From: Fictibacillus norfolkensis
Lineage (GTDB): Bacteria; Bacillota; Bacilli; Bacillales; Fictibacillaceae
Assembly (NCBI RefSeq): GCF_014836645.1
Contig: NZ_JACSQM010000003.1
Span: 186,001-250,000, forward strand
Length of the DNA stretch: 64,000 bases
Direction of reading: 5' to 3'
Numbering within the stretch: the stretch's first letter is position 1; each line of letters opens with the position of its first letter. A program made the translations under genes and the position numbers. The notes beneath the pieces were generated by a model. That model saw nothing but the letters and a program-made list of their open reading frames with translations. It ran no database searches and had not been told where the DNA came from. Positions 55,399-64,000 of the stretch are shown here, in pieces.

Positions 55399-55680
55399 TT
55401 ATTCCTTTTTATCAAAATCCAAGTAATCTCTCATTCGTTTGATGTATCGTTTTAACCGAAATAACGTTTCCGTTCGTAAATACTTTGAGTTGAAAGCAGC
55501 TGTAACTGCTGGGACCGATACAAATACTCCATGCTCAGTTACTCTTACCGGTATGACACCTGTATAAATTGTTTCCCCACTGGTTTTATATAAAAGCTCT
55601 GTTGATACCAGTACAATTTTTTCGTTGCTTTCCTCTCCTGGCAGAACAGATTGAACTTCAAAAAGAAATTGAACACTCAT
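55399..55680 (-). CDS. Hypothetical 93-residue protein
   Basis: A small soluble protein I cannot assign. The first 60 residues are beta-rich (MSVQFLFEVQSVLPGEE, then IVLVSTELLYKTSGE and VRVTEHGVFVSVPAVTAAF), and the last 25 are basic and helical (LFRLKRYIKRMRDYLDF), which could bind nucleic acid or a membrane surface. GAAGGAG lies upstream of its ATG. It is encoded immediately before the argS promoter, but the promoter and T-box mean argS does not depend on it. Confidence 0.62.
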   Translation of the reverse strand: MSVQFLFEVQSVLPGEESNEKIVLVSTELLYKTSGETIYTGVIPVRVTEHGVFVSVPAVTAAFNSKYLRTETLFRLKRYIKRMRDYLDFDKKE

Positions 55681-55767
55681 AGTTTCTCCTTCACGTATAT
55701 TAGTTATGTTTTATGATATAATGCATTGTCTCGAATTGACAGTTTAACTACTAAAGGAAGTATGCAG

Positions 55768-57129
55768 ATGATACAAACATATTCGTTAAGAAGTAAATAT
55801 AAAAATTTCTTAATACTGGTTATTCCTGTATTGATCACTCAGTTAGGCTTATATGCCATGAATTTCTTAGATACGGTAATGAGCGGCCGTTCTGGTGCTG
55901 ATCAACTAGCAGGTGTAGCTATCGGATCGAGTTTATGGGTTCCGATCTTCACTGGACTAAATGGTATCTTAATGGCATTAACACCTATCGTTTCACAGCT
56001 TGAAGGAGCTAAGAATACAAAAAATGTGCCCCGGTCCGTCATGCAAGCTGTTTACTTGTCGGTCGTAATTTCAGTCATCGTTGTTGCTTTAGGATCAGTT
56101 GTGTTAGATCCTATTTTAGGGGCGATGTCTCTCGAAAAAGAAGTAGAAAATGTTGCAAGAGGATATTTAATCGCATTATCTTTCGGCATCATGCCTCTGT
56201 TTTTATACGGTGCACTTCGATCTTTCATCGACGCTTTAGGCCAAACTAGAATTACGATGTTTATCACACTGATTGGATTACCCGTAAATGCTATCTTTAA
56301 CTACCTATTTATATTCGGTAAGGGTGGTTTTCCAGAATTAGGTGGTGTAGGTGCTGGTGTGGCAACAGCAATAACCTATTGGGTAACTGCGATGATAACC
56401 GTTATGATCGTTGTTAACATGAACCCGTTTAGAAGATATAAACTGTTTCGAACGGTCTATAAACCTTCTTTAACTGCTTGGAAAGAACAGTTGAAGATCG
56501 GAGTTCCGATTGGTCTTGCCATCTTCTTTGAAGTAAGTATATTTGCTGCTGTTACACTTCTAATGAGTGATTTCAACACGATAACAATCGCGGCTCATCA
56601 AGCTGCACTAAACTTTGCTTCATTCTTATATATGCTGCCTTTGAGCATCTCTTTTGCACTCACGATTGCAGTTGGTTATGAAGTAGGCGCGAAACGCTTT
56701 AAGGATGCCGCACAGTATAGCTATATAGGAATTGTTACAGCTGTTGGCTTTGCCCTAATTCTCTCTGGTCTCTTAATGGTGTTCGATGAACAAGTAGCAA
56801 GAATCTATTCAAAAGAACCTGAAGTCATTCAACTTACGACTTCGTTCTTATGGTATGCGGTTTTCTTTCAACTAGCTGACGCTATAGGCGCTCCGATTCA
56901 AGGTGCACTAAGAGGCTATAAAGATGTAAATGTGACCTTTATGCTTTCGTTTATCTCCTACTGGGTGCTTGGTCTACCGGTTGGATACTACCTAGCTAAT
57001 TTTACTTCGCTTGGTGCTTATGGGTATTGGATTGGATTAATATCTGGTCTTTCAGCTGGTGCTATCATTTTATTTGCTCGATTAAAATATATACAATCTC
57101 ATTCTTATTCCTCTTCTGAACAAAAATAA
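55768..57129 (+). CDS. MATE-family efflux transporter (NorM-like)
   Basis: A membrane protein of about 453 residues with twelve helices in two MATE bundles. Signature segments: VLITQLGLYAMNFLDTVMSGRSGADQLAGVAIG in helix 1-2, and GVPIGLAIFFEVSIFAAVTLL opening the second half. It probably exports cationic drugs or metabolites in exchange for Na+ or H+. The start is ATG 55768 with AAAGGA nine bases upstream; ATG 55762 is too close to that site. Confidence 0.86.
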   Translation: MIQTYSLRSKYKNFLILVIPVLITQLGLYAMNFLDTVMSGRSGADQLAGVAIGSSLWVPIFTGLNGILMALTPIVSQLEGAKNTKNVPRSVMQAVYLSVVISVIVVALGSVVLDPILGAMSLEKEVENVARGYLIALSFGIMPLFLYGALRSFIDALGQTRITMFITLIGLPVNAIFNYLFIFGKGGFPELGGVGAGVATAITYWVTAMITVMIVVNMNPFRRYKLFRTVYKPSLTAWKEQLKIGVPIGLAIFFEVSIFAAVTLLMSDFNTITIAAHQAALNFASFLYMLPLSISFALTIAVGYEVGAKRFKDAAQYSYIGIVTAVGFALILSGLLMVFDEQVARIYSKEPEVIQLTTSFLWYAVFFQLADAIGAPIQGALRGYKDVNVTFMLSFISYWVLGLPVGYYLANFTSLGAYGYWIGLISGLSAGAIILFARLKYIQSHSYSSSEQK

Positions 57130-57155
57130 ACCAGCTCAAGGCTGGTTTATTTTTG
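57128..57155. terminator. Bidirectional terminator, MATE gene / msrAB
   Basis: Perfect 8-bp stem AAACCAGC (57128-57135) with GCTGGTTT (57141-57148) and T-rich tails. It overlaps the ends of both convergent coding regions. Confidence 0.82.
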
Positions 57156-58109
57156 TTCGAAAAGAGTGAGGTATTCTCCGTATCCTTTTTCTTTTAGTTC
57201 GTTCTTAGGAATAAAACGAAGTGCTGCAGAATTGATGCAATATCTTAATCCACCTTGATCTCGTGGACCATCTGTGAATAAATGTCCTAAGTGAGAATCT
57301 GCATCCTTACTTCTTACTTCCGTCCTGATCATGCCGTGAGATAAATCTTCCTTTTCTTCGACAGTAGATGAACGAACAGGTTTTGTAAAACTTGGCCAGC
57401 CACAGCTGCTATCAAATTTGTCTAATGAACTGAAAAGAGGCTCCCCAGAAACGATATCCACGTAGATTCCTTCTTCTGTATGGTTCCAAAATTCATTTTG
57501 AAATGGAGGTTCTGTTGCATCTTTTTGTGTAACGTTATATTGCATAGGGTTAAGGGTTTTCAGTATTTCTTCTTTTTGCCCACTATCTACCCAGTGTGAT
57601 TTGATAAAGGCATCTCGTCCTGAGCCTTGGCGATAGCGCTTGTAATGAAAAGGATTCTTTTTATGATAATCCTGGTGATATTCTTCAGCCGTATAAAACG
57701 TATCAGCAGGTAAAATTAAAGTTGCGATCGGCTTGTCGAATCGACCGCTCTCTTCTAATTCCCTTTTTGATTTTTCAGCAATCATTTTTTGTTCTTCATC
57801 ATGATAGAAAATGGCAGTACGGTACGAATCCCCACGGTCGTAGAATTGTCCGCCAGCATCAGTAGGATCAATTTGTTTCCAAAAAACTGAGACGATTTTT
57901 TCATACGAAATGATGGATGGATCAAATGGAATTTGGACTGCTTCAAAATGGCCGGTTGTTTCACTGCAGACTTCCTTATACGTTGGATTTTCTTTGTGAC
58001 CACCTGTATAGCCTGATTCTACAGAAATAATGCCTGGCCACTCTTCAAACGGTGTGACCATACACCAAAAGCATCCTCCAGCAAAAGTAGCTTTTGCATA
58101 GTTACTCAT
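57147..58109 (-). CDS. msrAB: Peptide-methionine sulfoxide reductase MsrA-MsrB fusion
   Basis: A 320-residue bifunctional repair enzyme. Residues ~1-165 are MsrA with the catalytic GGCFWC motif (reduces S-sulfoxides); residues ~180-320 are MsrB with [15 protein letters not shown] and [11 protein letters not shown], where the second Cys is the catalytic one (reduces R-sulfoxides). The four zinc-binding cysteines of some MsrB proteins are absent. The start is ATG 58109 with AAGGAG upstream. In B. subtilis MsrA and MsrB are separate adjacent genes near yppG; here they are fused. Confidence 0.94.
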   Translation of the reverse strand: MSNYAKATFAGGCFWCMVTPFEEWPGIISVESGYTGGHKENPTYKEVCSETTGHFEAVQIPFDPSIISYEKIVSVFWKQIDPTDAGGQFYDRGDSYRTAIFYHDEEQKMIAEKSKRELEESGRFDKPIATLILPADTFYTAEEYHQDYHKKNPFHYKRYRQGSGRDAFIKSHWVDSGQKEEILKTLNPMQYNVTQKDATEPPFQNEFWNHTEEGIYVDIVSGEPLFSSLDKFDSSCGWPSFTKPVRSSTVEEKEDLSHGMIRTEVRSKDADSHLGHLFTDGPRDQGGLRYCINSAALRFIPKNELKEKGYGEYLTLFEQK

Positions 58110-58181
58110 GAGATCAATCTCCTTTTTCATCTGTTTGTTTCATCATATAAGAATGTCCATAAAAAGCATAGAAAAAGGCTC

Positions 58182-59126
58182 TTACCCTTTTTTTACAATT
58201 GGACCTGCTGTCACTGGTGGCTTGATCGGTGCAGGACGGGTGCGTCTATTTTGTTTTCGCGTATTTTGCAAGAAGTAATACAGTCCAGCTAACACGATAG
58301 CACCACCACTCCATTGAGAAAGAGTTAGTGATTCATCAAGAAATAAGTAAGCTAACAAAGTTGCCCCAACAGGTTCACCTAAGATTGCCATTGATATCGT
58401 AGCAGCTGTTACATATTTTAATAGCCAATTGAACAATACATGTCCAAATACTGTTGGTATGATGGCAAGCAGAACAAAGATCCCCCACTCTTTCTCTGGA
58501 TAGCCAGTCATCGGTATAGCTAATGTCAAATTATAGATTCCAAAAACAATGACAGCTACAAAAAATACAGAAAAACTATAAAGTGTAGCAGGAAATGTTC
58601 TTAGAAGCTTTTGACCGATCAGCATATGAGCTGCAACTACAATTGTCCCTAAAATAGATAAAACATCTCCTTGAATATGTTTTATTGAGATGCCAATATC
58701 TCCCCAACCAATCATAATAGCTCCAACGATCGCAACCACCATCCCGATGATTGCAGCCTTTGAAGTTTTTTCGCGAAAGGCTATGTAAGCCCCTATCATT
58801 ACAAAAACAGGCTGTAAAGAAAGCAGTATCGTAGAGCTTGCAACGGTAGTTAATTTCAAAGACCCCATCCAAAACAAGAAATGAAGAGCTAGAAAGGTTC
58901 CCGATAAAAATAACAAAAAGCCTTCTTGCCAAGTCATTTTTTTCAAAAAACGAACTTGTTTCCAAACAAATGGAAACATTAAAATCAATGTAAATAATAA
59001 TCGATACATTCCTTGAACAGAAACAGGTGCATCTGACCATTTAACAAAAATAGAAGAAAACGATATTGCGATGATCCCAATTACTAATGGAATAAATACA
59101 GGTATCTTTAGTGAATTATTATTCAA
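58182..59126 (-). CDS. EamA-family (DMT) transporter
   Basis: A protein of about 314 residues with ten membrane helices in two EamA repeats: SSIFVKWSDAPVSVQGMYRLLF begins the first, and STILLSLQPVFVMIGAYIAFREK marks its end; the second ends with LGEPVGATLLAYLFLDE. The cytoplasmic tail is rich in Arg and Pro. The likely start is TTG 59126 with AAAGGTG upstream; GTG 59141 is the alternative. Probably exports or imports a small metabolite; substrate unknown. Confidence 0.82.
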   Translation of the reverse strand: MNNNSLKIPVFIPLVIGIIAISFSSIFVKWSDAPVSVQGMYRLLFTLILMFPFVWKQVRFLKKMTWQEGFLLFLSGTFLALHFLFWMGSLKLTTVASSTILLSLQPVFVMIGAYIAFREKTSKAAIIGMVVAIVGAIMIGWGDIGISIKHIQGDVLSILGTIVVAAHMLIGQKLLRTFPATLYSFSVFFVAVIVFGIYNLTLAIPMTGYPEKEWGIFVLLAIIPTVFGHVLFNWLLKYVTAATISMAILGEPVGATLLAYLFLDESLTLSQWSGGAIVLAGLYYFLQNTRKQNRRTRPAPIKPPVTAGPIVKKG

Positions 59127-59216
59127 GTGGTCACCTTTCACTTTCTAGGCATATTTATGATATTATCTATAACTAATACTTTTATTTTTTAAAAAATATG
59201 TTACAGGAGGATATAT

Positions 59217-60041
59217 ATGAAAAAAAGATATATCATCTCCTTGTTTGCTTTGCTGTTGGTCATAAGTGCAGCCGGGTGGTATTATTATCCACAATATAAA
59301 ATAAACCAAATCAAGAAAGAATCTGTAATCGATCAAAGTGATTCTTCAGATTCGAAACAGATCACTTATCTGCAATATCTAAAGAATTCTCCAAAATCCA
59401 CTTTGAATCACCTCGTGCTAGGCGATTCAGTAGCTGAAGGAAGAGGCTCTGAGCAAGGTGGTTTCGCTAACAAAGTGAATGAGAACCTGCAGAACTTGAC
59501 AGAAAAAACCTTTATTCTCGAAAATCAGGGTGTTTCTGGTTTTACGAGTCAAGGCTTACTGAATCAACTGGACATTCCAGCTGTTCAGCAATCTGTAGAG
59601 AAAGCAGACATCATTTCAATAAATATTGGCGGTAATGACCTCGTACAAATTGCAAAGAAACAAGGTCCACTAAAAGCTATACAAAGTTACGATGATGTTA
59701 AATCTGAGTATCAGCAAAACTTAAATGATATTTTCGAAAACATCAGGAAACATAACCCTAACGCAATAATCGTGTTGAATGAACTGTATAACGTTGTTAA
59801 TGCTGAACAAAAATATTACCCAGCGACTGAAAAACTATTGAATGATTGGAATCTTATCGCATACGAAACAGCTCTTTCACACAAGCCTGCTTTGGTTGTT
59901 CCTGTTAGCGATGCTCTTCAAACAGACGATATGGATAAATGGTTGTACGATTCTATCCATCCAAATGAAGAAGGATACGATCGGATCGCTGCCAAAACCG
60001 TTACAACGTTTCAAAATCAATCTTATAAAGAAGCACAATAA
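59217..60041 (+). CDS. SGNH/GDSL hydrolase, membrane-anchored or secreted (YpmR-like)
   Basis: A 274-residue hydrolase. A lysine-rich start and one hydrophobic segment (about residues 5-22) target it to the membrane or outside. The SGNH blocks are visible: block I GDSVAEGRG with the nucleophile Ser, block II with the oxyanion Gly in ENQGVSGFTS, block III GGNDLVQ, and block V DSIHPNEEGY with catalytic Asp and His. It is probably an esterase or lipase-like enzyme acting at the cell surface. The neighbourhood (msrAB, yppG, yppC) matches the B. subtilis ypmR region. AGGAGG precedes the ATG. Confidence 0.83.
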   Translation: MKKRYIISLFALLLVISAAGWYYYPQYKINQIKKESVIDQSDSSDSKQITYLQYLKNSPKSTLNHLVLGDSVAEGRGSEQGGFANKVNENLQNLTEKTFILENQGVSGFTSQGLLNQLDIPAVQQSVEKADIISINIGGNDLVQIAKKQGPLKAIQSYDDVKSEYQQNLNDIFENIRKHNPNAIIVLNELYNVVNAEQKYYPATEKLLNDWNLIAYETALSHKPALVVPVSDALQTDDMDKWLYDSIHPNEEGYDRIAAKTVTTFQNQSYKEAQ

Positions 60042-60430
60042 GGATCAGAAGAGCTGCATAATGCAGGCAGTTCTTCTACTACCCCATTCCAATGTATAAT
60101 CTGCGGTAGAAAATAAAATGTAGTTGCTTCAGATAATTTTTGCAGCACACCTTCTGGGTCGTACAAAATAACGACTTTCTTATTCCCTAAAGCAATACCA
60201 AGTTCAGTATGGCACCCTTTCCCACCAGGTAAGATCACGATCGTTATATCAGCTTCCATGACTGCTTCATATTCTTTTATTCCTATTTCAGCCAGATCTT
60301 CTTTCGTTTCTGCTCTATCGTTAACTGTCCAATCATAAGTGAGCTGCCAATGAAGTTTATTGTGCAGATCTTTACCTAACTTTTTTACACGTTCTATATT
60401 TTGAAATCCCGAAGCCACATAAAATTTCAT
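60023..60430 (-). CDS. Nucleoside 2-deoxyribosyltransferase-like protein
   Basis: A 135-residue protein with a flavodoxin-like fold. The N-terminal MKFYVASGF, the DWT segment, and ADITIVILPGGKGCHTELGIALG are typical of the NDT family, in which the Glu of the last motif is the nucleophile that forms a deoxyribosyl intermediate. Many such small relatives have unknown substrates and may act on nucleotide side-products. It overlaps the end of the convergent SGNH gene by 19 bp. GGAGG lies upstream of the ATG. Confidence 0.8.
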   Translation of the reverse strand: MKFYVASGFQNIERVKKLGKDLHNKLHWQLTYDWTVNDRAETKEDLAEIGIKEYEAVMEADITIVILPGGKGCHTELGIALGNKKVVILYDPEGVLQKLSEATTFYFLPQIIHWNGVVEELPALCSSSDPYCASL

Positions 60431-60565
60431 TCAAGCTCCTCCTTTGTTTCCTATGTAAAAATCATATTACATTCCTGTGGAAATGGATATAACGACTTGC
60501 ATCTATTTGTGAACATGTTAACATAGTACTTTATAAATAAGTAAAATCATTGAAAGAGGGGTTGC

Positions 60566-61405
60566 ATGTTAAAATACAGAAATATTACTTTTATTGGTGC
60601 AGGTTCAATGGCAGAAGCAATGATATCGGGATTGATCAACAAAGCCGAAATTTCTCCTGATCGAATCATAGCCGCGAACCACACAAATGAAAACAGAAGA
60701 TTAGAACTGACTTGCAGATATAACATTACGACAACTTCAGTTCAAGAACTCTCATTAACGAACACAGATGTGATTATTCTTGCGGTAAAACCAAAACAAG
60801 CGGAAGAAGTACTTCAACAACTTAAACCCGCACTTCAAGATCACCATGTCATTTTATCCGTTCTTGCCGGAATTTCAACAACGTATATAGAGGAGATCCT
60901 CGACAGATCTTTACCTATCATTCGTGTTATGCCTAATACTTCGAGTATGATTGGTGAATCCATTACAGGTATTAGTGCCGGTAAGTATGTAAAAAATGAA
61001 GATTTGGATTTAGCTCAAGAATTGTCGAAAGCTATTGGCAAAGTGAAAATTATATCTGAGAAACAGATGGATGTTTTCACTGGATTAGCCGGTAGTGGAC
61101 CTGCATATTTTTACTACTTGCTTGAACATATGGAAGATGTCGCTGTGGAAAACGGTCTTGATCGTGAACTAGCACGTGATATTGCAGCTCAGACACTTTA
61201 TGGTGCAAGTAAGATGGTTATGGAGTCCGATGACTCCCCAGCTGAACTAAGAAAGAAAGTGACTTCACCAAACGGTACGACTGCAGCAGGTCTTGACGCA
61301 CTTGCAGAAAATGGCGGTGGTGTTGCCATTGAAAAAGCGGTGGAACATGCTGCAAAACGTTCCAGATCACTTAGAAAAGAATTTGAAAAAGTTCCTGTTA
61401 TGTAA
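60566..61405 (+). CDS. proC: Pyrroline-5-carboxylate reductase
   Basis: A 279-residue enzyme that makes proline from 1-pyrroline-5-carboxylate with NAD(P)H. The Rossmann motif FIGAGSMAEAMISGL starts at residue 9, VKPKQAEEVL and VMPNTSSMIGES follow, and the C-terminal dimer domain has the family signature SPNGTTAAGLDALAENG with GLAGSGPAYFY before it. GAGGGG precedes the ATG. It is a single gene ending in a strong terminator. B. subtilis has several such isozymes, so this may be one of a set. Confidence 0.95.
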   Translation: MLKYRNITFIGAGSMAEAMISGLINKAEISPDRIIAANHTNENRRLELTCRYNITTTSVQELSLTNTDVIILAVKPKQAEEVLQQLKPALQDHHVILSVLAGISTTYIEEILDRSLPIIRVMPNTSSMIGESITGISAGKYVKNEDLDLAQELSKAIGKVKIISEKQMDVFTGLAGSGPAYFYYLLEHMEDVAVENGLDRELARDIAAQTLYGASKMVMESDDSPAELRKKVTSPNGTTAAGLDALAENGGGVAIEKAVEHAAKRSRSLRKEFEKVPVM

Positions 61406-61416
61406 ATAAATTTTCC

Positions 61417-61455
61417 AGAGGAGCTGTCATTTTTAGACAGCACCTCTTTTTTTTT
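61417..61455 (+). terminator. Terminator of proC
   Basis: Stem AGAGG-a-GCTGTC with GACAGC-a-CCTCT (61417-61447), followed by a run of nine T. Confidence 0.9.
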
Positions 61456-61539
61456 GTCTATAGATGTATTTTGTTTTTTAAATATATAAAATTCTTACGG
61501 TACGTGAAATTTTATTTGTTTTATTAAATTCATCACCAT

Positions 61540-62193
61540 TTACTCGATATCTGTAAAACCTAAATCAAATAAAGAGACGGCTATGACTTGATAGCCTTTT
61601 TTGTTTGGATGAATCGTATCAAAGCATACTAGCTCTTTTTCTCTTCCAACAAACACACTATACAAGTCTGCTACTTTCACATGAGGCATCATCTCATAAC
61701 TTTTGATCAGATCGTTAAACATGTTGACCCATTGCATGGCTTTACTCCATTTAAAGTACGGGTTATACAGTGTGCATATTCTGATGATAAACGGCTCCCG
61801 TGAATTTCTTTTTAGTTTATAGATCTTCTTAAAAATTTTGTTCAGATTTTTTTTGCAATTTTCAAGCGCCAGGGAGATCAATTCTTCTTCTTTCGTAAAC
61901 ATATATTTAAAAGCCGCTTGAATAAGATCGTTACCACCAGCTGTGATTAGTATGATTTTAGAATTCTTAATCGACCGTTTGATCTCTTTATCTTTTAAGG
62001 AATTTAATATTTCTTCAGATGTTGTTCCAGTTACTGCGAAGTTTTTTACTAAGATGTGCTTATCAAAAGTGGTTTGTGTGAAGTTTACATATCTTCCAAC
62101 ATATCCTTTACCAAACACTGGTGCCCCTACTCCAACAGTTAAGGAATCACCTATCGCTGTTAACAACCATTCTGAAGTATGATCATCTGACAT
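61540..62193 (-). CDS. SGNH/GDSL hydrolase, cytoplasmic
   Basis: A 217-residue protein with the SGNH blocks: block I AIGDSLTVGVG near residue 15, block II AVTGTTS, block III TAGGNDLIQ, and block V DTIHPNKKGY. It has no signal sequence. It is a second member of this family within 2 kb of the YpmR-like gene, but the sequences differ clearly. Between blocks III and V is a lysine-rich helical insert (CKKNLNKIFKKIYKLK). ATG 62193 follows an AAGGAGG at a rather long distance. Substrate unknown. Confidence 0.8.
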   Translation of the reverse strand: MSDDHTSEWLLTAIGDSLTVGVGAPVFGKGYVGRYVNFTQTTFDKHILVKNFAVTGTTSEEILNSLKDKEIKRSIKNSKIILITAGGNDLIQAAFKYMFTKEEELISLALENCKKNLNKIFKKIYKLKRNSREPFIIRICTLYNPYFKWSKAMQWVNMFNDLIKSYEMMPHVKVADLYSVFVGREKELVCFDTIHPNKKGYQVIAVSLFDLGFTDIE

Positions 62194-62352
62194 AAATCCC
62201 TTATCCTCCTTTTCGAAGCACACATTTCTATTATTAAAATATGATGTGTTTTAAATTTGGACAGGGCGTTTTCATCAGTTCCACAAAAGGGTTATGTCCC
62301 TTTTTCGTTCGTTGAATATACATATATAGAAACTATTATGAGGTGATACTTT

Positions 62353-62751
62353 TTGAAAGAGAAATCTGTAAGAATGTTCCCATATGGCGGATACGACCCT
62401 TTTAATACACCTACTGCAAAGGGATATGCAAATAGCCAAACGGTACCCGGCAGACCGCCATACGCTCCAGCAGCTCCAGCTTCTATGCCACAGCAGCAAT
62501 ATTCACAAGGATTAACTCAACAGCCATTCATGCCATATATGATGCCGATGATGCCTCCTGGTGGAATGCCGCATCCAATGATGCAAGGTATGCCTTTTAA
62601 CCAACAGCAGAGTCAAGGCAATCAAAATTCAATGGGGATGATGCCAAACAATCAAGGATCTGGTCTTAACTTCGGAAAAATGATGGGCGGAGCTAATCAA
62701 GTGATGGGCCTTGCACAGCAAATGGGTAACATCCTTTCCTTCTTTAAATAG
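62353..62751 (+). CDS. yppG: YppG-like protein, Met/Gln/Pro-rich
   Basis: A 132-residue low-complexity protein. It opens with MFPYGGYDPFNT, then has a long Pro/Gln/Met-rich middle (PYMMPMMPPGGMPHPMM) and ends with a short conserved helix (NFGKMMGGANQVMGLAQQMGN) and SFFK. Such composition is typical of spore or surface proteins, and YppG is a Bacillus protein of unknown role. The start is TTG 62353 with GAGGTGA upstream; an internal ATG ten residues later has no site. It sits beside yppC, as in B. subtilis. Confidence 0.82.
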   Translation: MKEKSVRMFPYGGYDPFNTPTAKGYANSQTVPGRPPYAPAAPASMPQQQYSQGLTQQPFMPYMMPMMPPGGMPHPMMQGMPFNQQQSQGNQNSMGMMPNNQGSGLNFGKMMGGANQVMGLAQQMGNILSFFK

Positions 62752-62782
62752 AAGCCTTTACCAAAGGTTTCTATTTTTTTTT
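62751..62782 (+). terminator. Terminator of yppG, overlapping the yppC end
   Basis: Stem GAAgCCTTT (62751-62759) with AAAGGtTTC (62763-62771) and then a run of nine T on the plus strand; the T-run encodes the last codons of the convergent yppC. Confidence 0.82.
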
Positions 62783-63979
62783 GAGCAACTTATAATATCG
62801 ATTGAAAAGAAACACAGACTCAATTTTGTGAAGACCAGACCAATACGAGATCCATGTGGGGGGAGAAGATTTATTCAGTAACTTCATCTTCTCTAAAACA
62901 AACTCTTCATCTTCAAACCAATTCGAACCAAGATAAGGTCCATTAAAGCTGTACTTCCATACATCTAGAAGAAATGGACTATATATTTTCGTGTTATTTT
63001 TCACTTTGAAAAAAGAGAGCTTTTCTTTAGGAAACTTTTCAAGAGAAGTATTAAAAACTGTAAAACTATCGTCATCATAATCACATCGCGAACCAGTATG
63101 AGGAAAAGTATTTGCAAAGCTGTGTACCTTCTTTATAAATTGAGGCTGAAATAATGTGGCATATAAGTTTTGTCCCAATCGAATCCTTTCGTCCAGATCT
63201 TTAAAATGGTTCATGTTTCTTCCTATTGAATGTTTTAACGGCCATGTAGGAAACAAAATTTGAGAAAGTCTCAGCCATTCTTGCAGTCGATATGTGAGAG
63301 AATTTAATAATTTCTTATACTCTTCTGTTTGAACAAGTGCTTTTTCAATATGACTTTGTTCATTGATAATTTGTGCGACAGGTAATAAAAAGCTCTGATC
63401 TTCTCGACGTATATAAACCTCCCAAACTCCTTCAATAAAAGGAGAAATGTTAAAATTAGAACTAAGATGAAACAGAGATATCCCCCTGTTTTTACTCTCT
63501 TCGTATAGCAGTAATTGAGGATAAGCATCCTCAAAGATCATACTGTTACCTTTTTCTAGCATATCGTACAATTTTATTAGAAATGTTTCTTCAAGAATAT
63601 GTGGTAAGAACTCTCTTTTTAGATCACTCATAAAATAACCAGCGTTTCTAGAAACCATATGTGCTAAAAATGACCATGTGATCTCAGGGTGTTTATTATA
63701 GAACGTTAAATAAGCTGCGGTGCGTGTAACATTATTCTTGTTATAGCGTTTAGTCTCTGCTCTGATTCTTTGAACGAGCTCCTTGCTATTGCTTTGAAGA
63801 TTTATCTTAACTTCTCCGTTTCTTCTTTTTATTCTCTTCCATTCATCTTGAAGCAACGTCCTCTGCTCGTTACTTAGTTCCCAAATTACTTTTTCTCTAT
63901 GAAAAAATGGAAAAGCGTTTATGACCATTTCGAATGGGATGAGTGTTAATTTTGTCAATAACCGTTTTGAATTAACCAC
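62771..63979 (-). CDS. yppC: YppC-like DUF2515 protein
   Basis: A 402-residue soluble protein of the DUF2515 family. Recognisable parts are NNVTRTAAYLTFYNKHPEITWSFLAHMVSRNAGYFMSDL near residue 85, and later FEDAYPQLLLYEESKN. It is rich in aromatic and basic residues, with no membrane segment or known catalytic motif. The start is GTG 63979, eight bases after GGAGGG. The GTG three codons earlier overlaps that site. In B. subtilis yppC lies next to recU and near yppG, consistent with the order here. Function unknown. Confidence 0.85.
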   Translation of the reverse strand: MVNSKRLLTKLTLIPFEMVINAFPFFHREKVIWELSNEQRTLLQDEWKRIKRRNGEVKINLQSNSKELVQRIRAETKRYNKNNVTRTAAYLTFYNKHPEITWSFLAHMVSRNAGYFMSDLKREFLPHILEETFLIKLYDMLEKGNSMIFEDAYPQLLLYEESKNRGISLFHLSSNFNISPFIEGVWEVYIRREDQSFLLPVAQIINEQSHIEKALVQTEEYKKLLNSLTYRLQEWLRLSQILFPTWPLKHSIGRNMNHFKDLDERIRLGQNLYATLFQPQFIKKVHSFANTFPHTGSRCDYDDDSFTVFNTSLEKFPKEKLSFFKVKNNTKIYSPFLLDVWKYSFNGPYLGSNWFEDEEFVLEKMKLLNKSSPPTWISYWSGLHKIESVFLFNRYYKLLKKK

Positions 63980-64000
63980 GCTTAACACCCTCCTTTTCTT

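Noticed and set aside
1..64000. tRNA genes, rRNA genes, IS elements or prophage
   Set aside because: No tRNA-like cloverleaf with conserved GGTTCGAAT arm, no rRNA-like tract, and no transposase or phage structural gene was seen.

Overview
The window is a gene-dense, low-GC chromosomal segment from a Bacillus-like Firmicute (family Bacillaceae; genus not determinable from sequence alone). The signs are strong AGGAGG ribosome binding sites with ATG/GTG/TTG starts, T-box leaders, a Zur operator, LysR-type GltC control of glutamate synthase, and local gene content like Bacillus subtilis (yppC, yppG, msrA/msrB, ypmR-like, odhAB, ykoEDC, yrhDE). I saw no rRNA, tRNA, prophage, insertion sequence or CRISPR array.

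Layout. 0-6.4 kb holds small membrane proteins (two YjdF/DUF2238-like, YczE-like, AbrB-like), an AAC(6')-I-like acetyltransferase, a YbaK editing-domain protein, a protein built of LQAxGN repeats and an alpha/beta hydrolase. 6.4-10.2 kb is a thiamine-precursor salvage operon (tenA-ykoE-ykoD-ykoC) behind a TPP riboswitch. 10.3-18.4 kb holds ppaC and the glutamate synthase genes, with divergent gltC. 18.5-23.3 kb is a formate dehydrogenase unit (fdhA-yrhD-OFA transporter). 23.4-36 kb is mixed: a HEPN-like/CBS protein, a Zur-box zinc GTPase gene broken by a stop codon, an M24 peptidase, a flippase, a TspO-like protein, a two-gene ABC exporter and a Rieske oxidoreductase. A 257-bp palindromic noncoding repeat follows, then an ABC-F gene behind a 40-codon leader ORF and a terminator.

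38.8-45.2 kb is aromatic amino acid biosynthesis: aroC-aroB-tyrA-aroA behind a T-box whose specifier reads as UAC (Tyr), with the divergent DAHP synthase/chorismate mutase gene. 45.2-53.3 kb holds a quinone oxidoreductase, a NERD nuclease-like protein preceded by a 21-bp-period repeat array, odhAB of the TCA cycle and rarD. 53.4-64 kb holds argS under an Arg T-box (CGC), a MATE exporter, an msrAB fusion, an EamA transporter, two SGNH hydrolases, a deoxyribosyltransferase-like protein, proC, yppG and yppC.

The theme is RNA-level control of metabolism: one TPP riboswitch, two T-boxes and one probable antibiotic-responsive attenuator can be read from the bases. The most promising under-described items are the ABC-F leader/attenuator, the HEPN-like/CBS fusion, the LQAxGN repeat protein, the 21-bp array before the NERD gene and the palindromic repeat. 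Gene starts were adjusted by hand to ribosome binding sites where noted.
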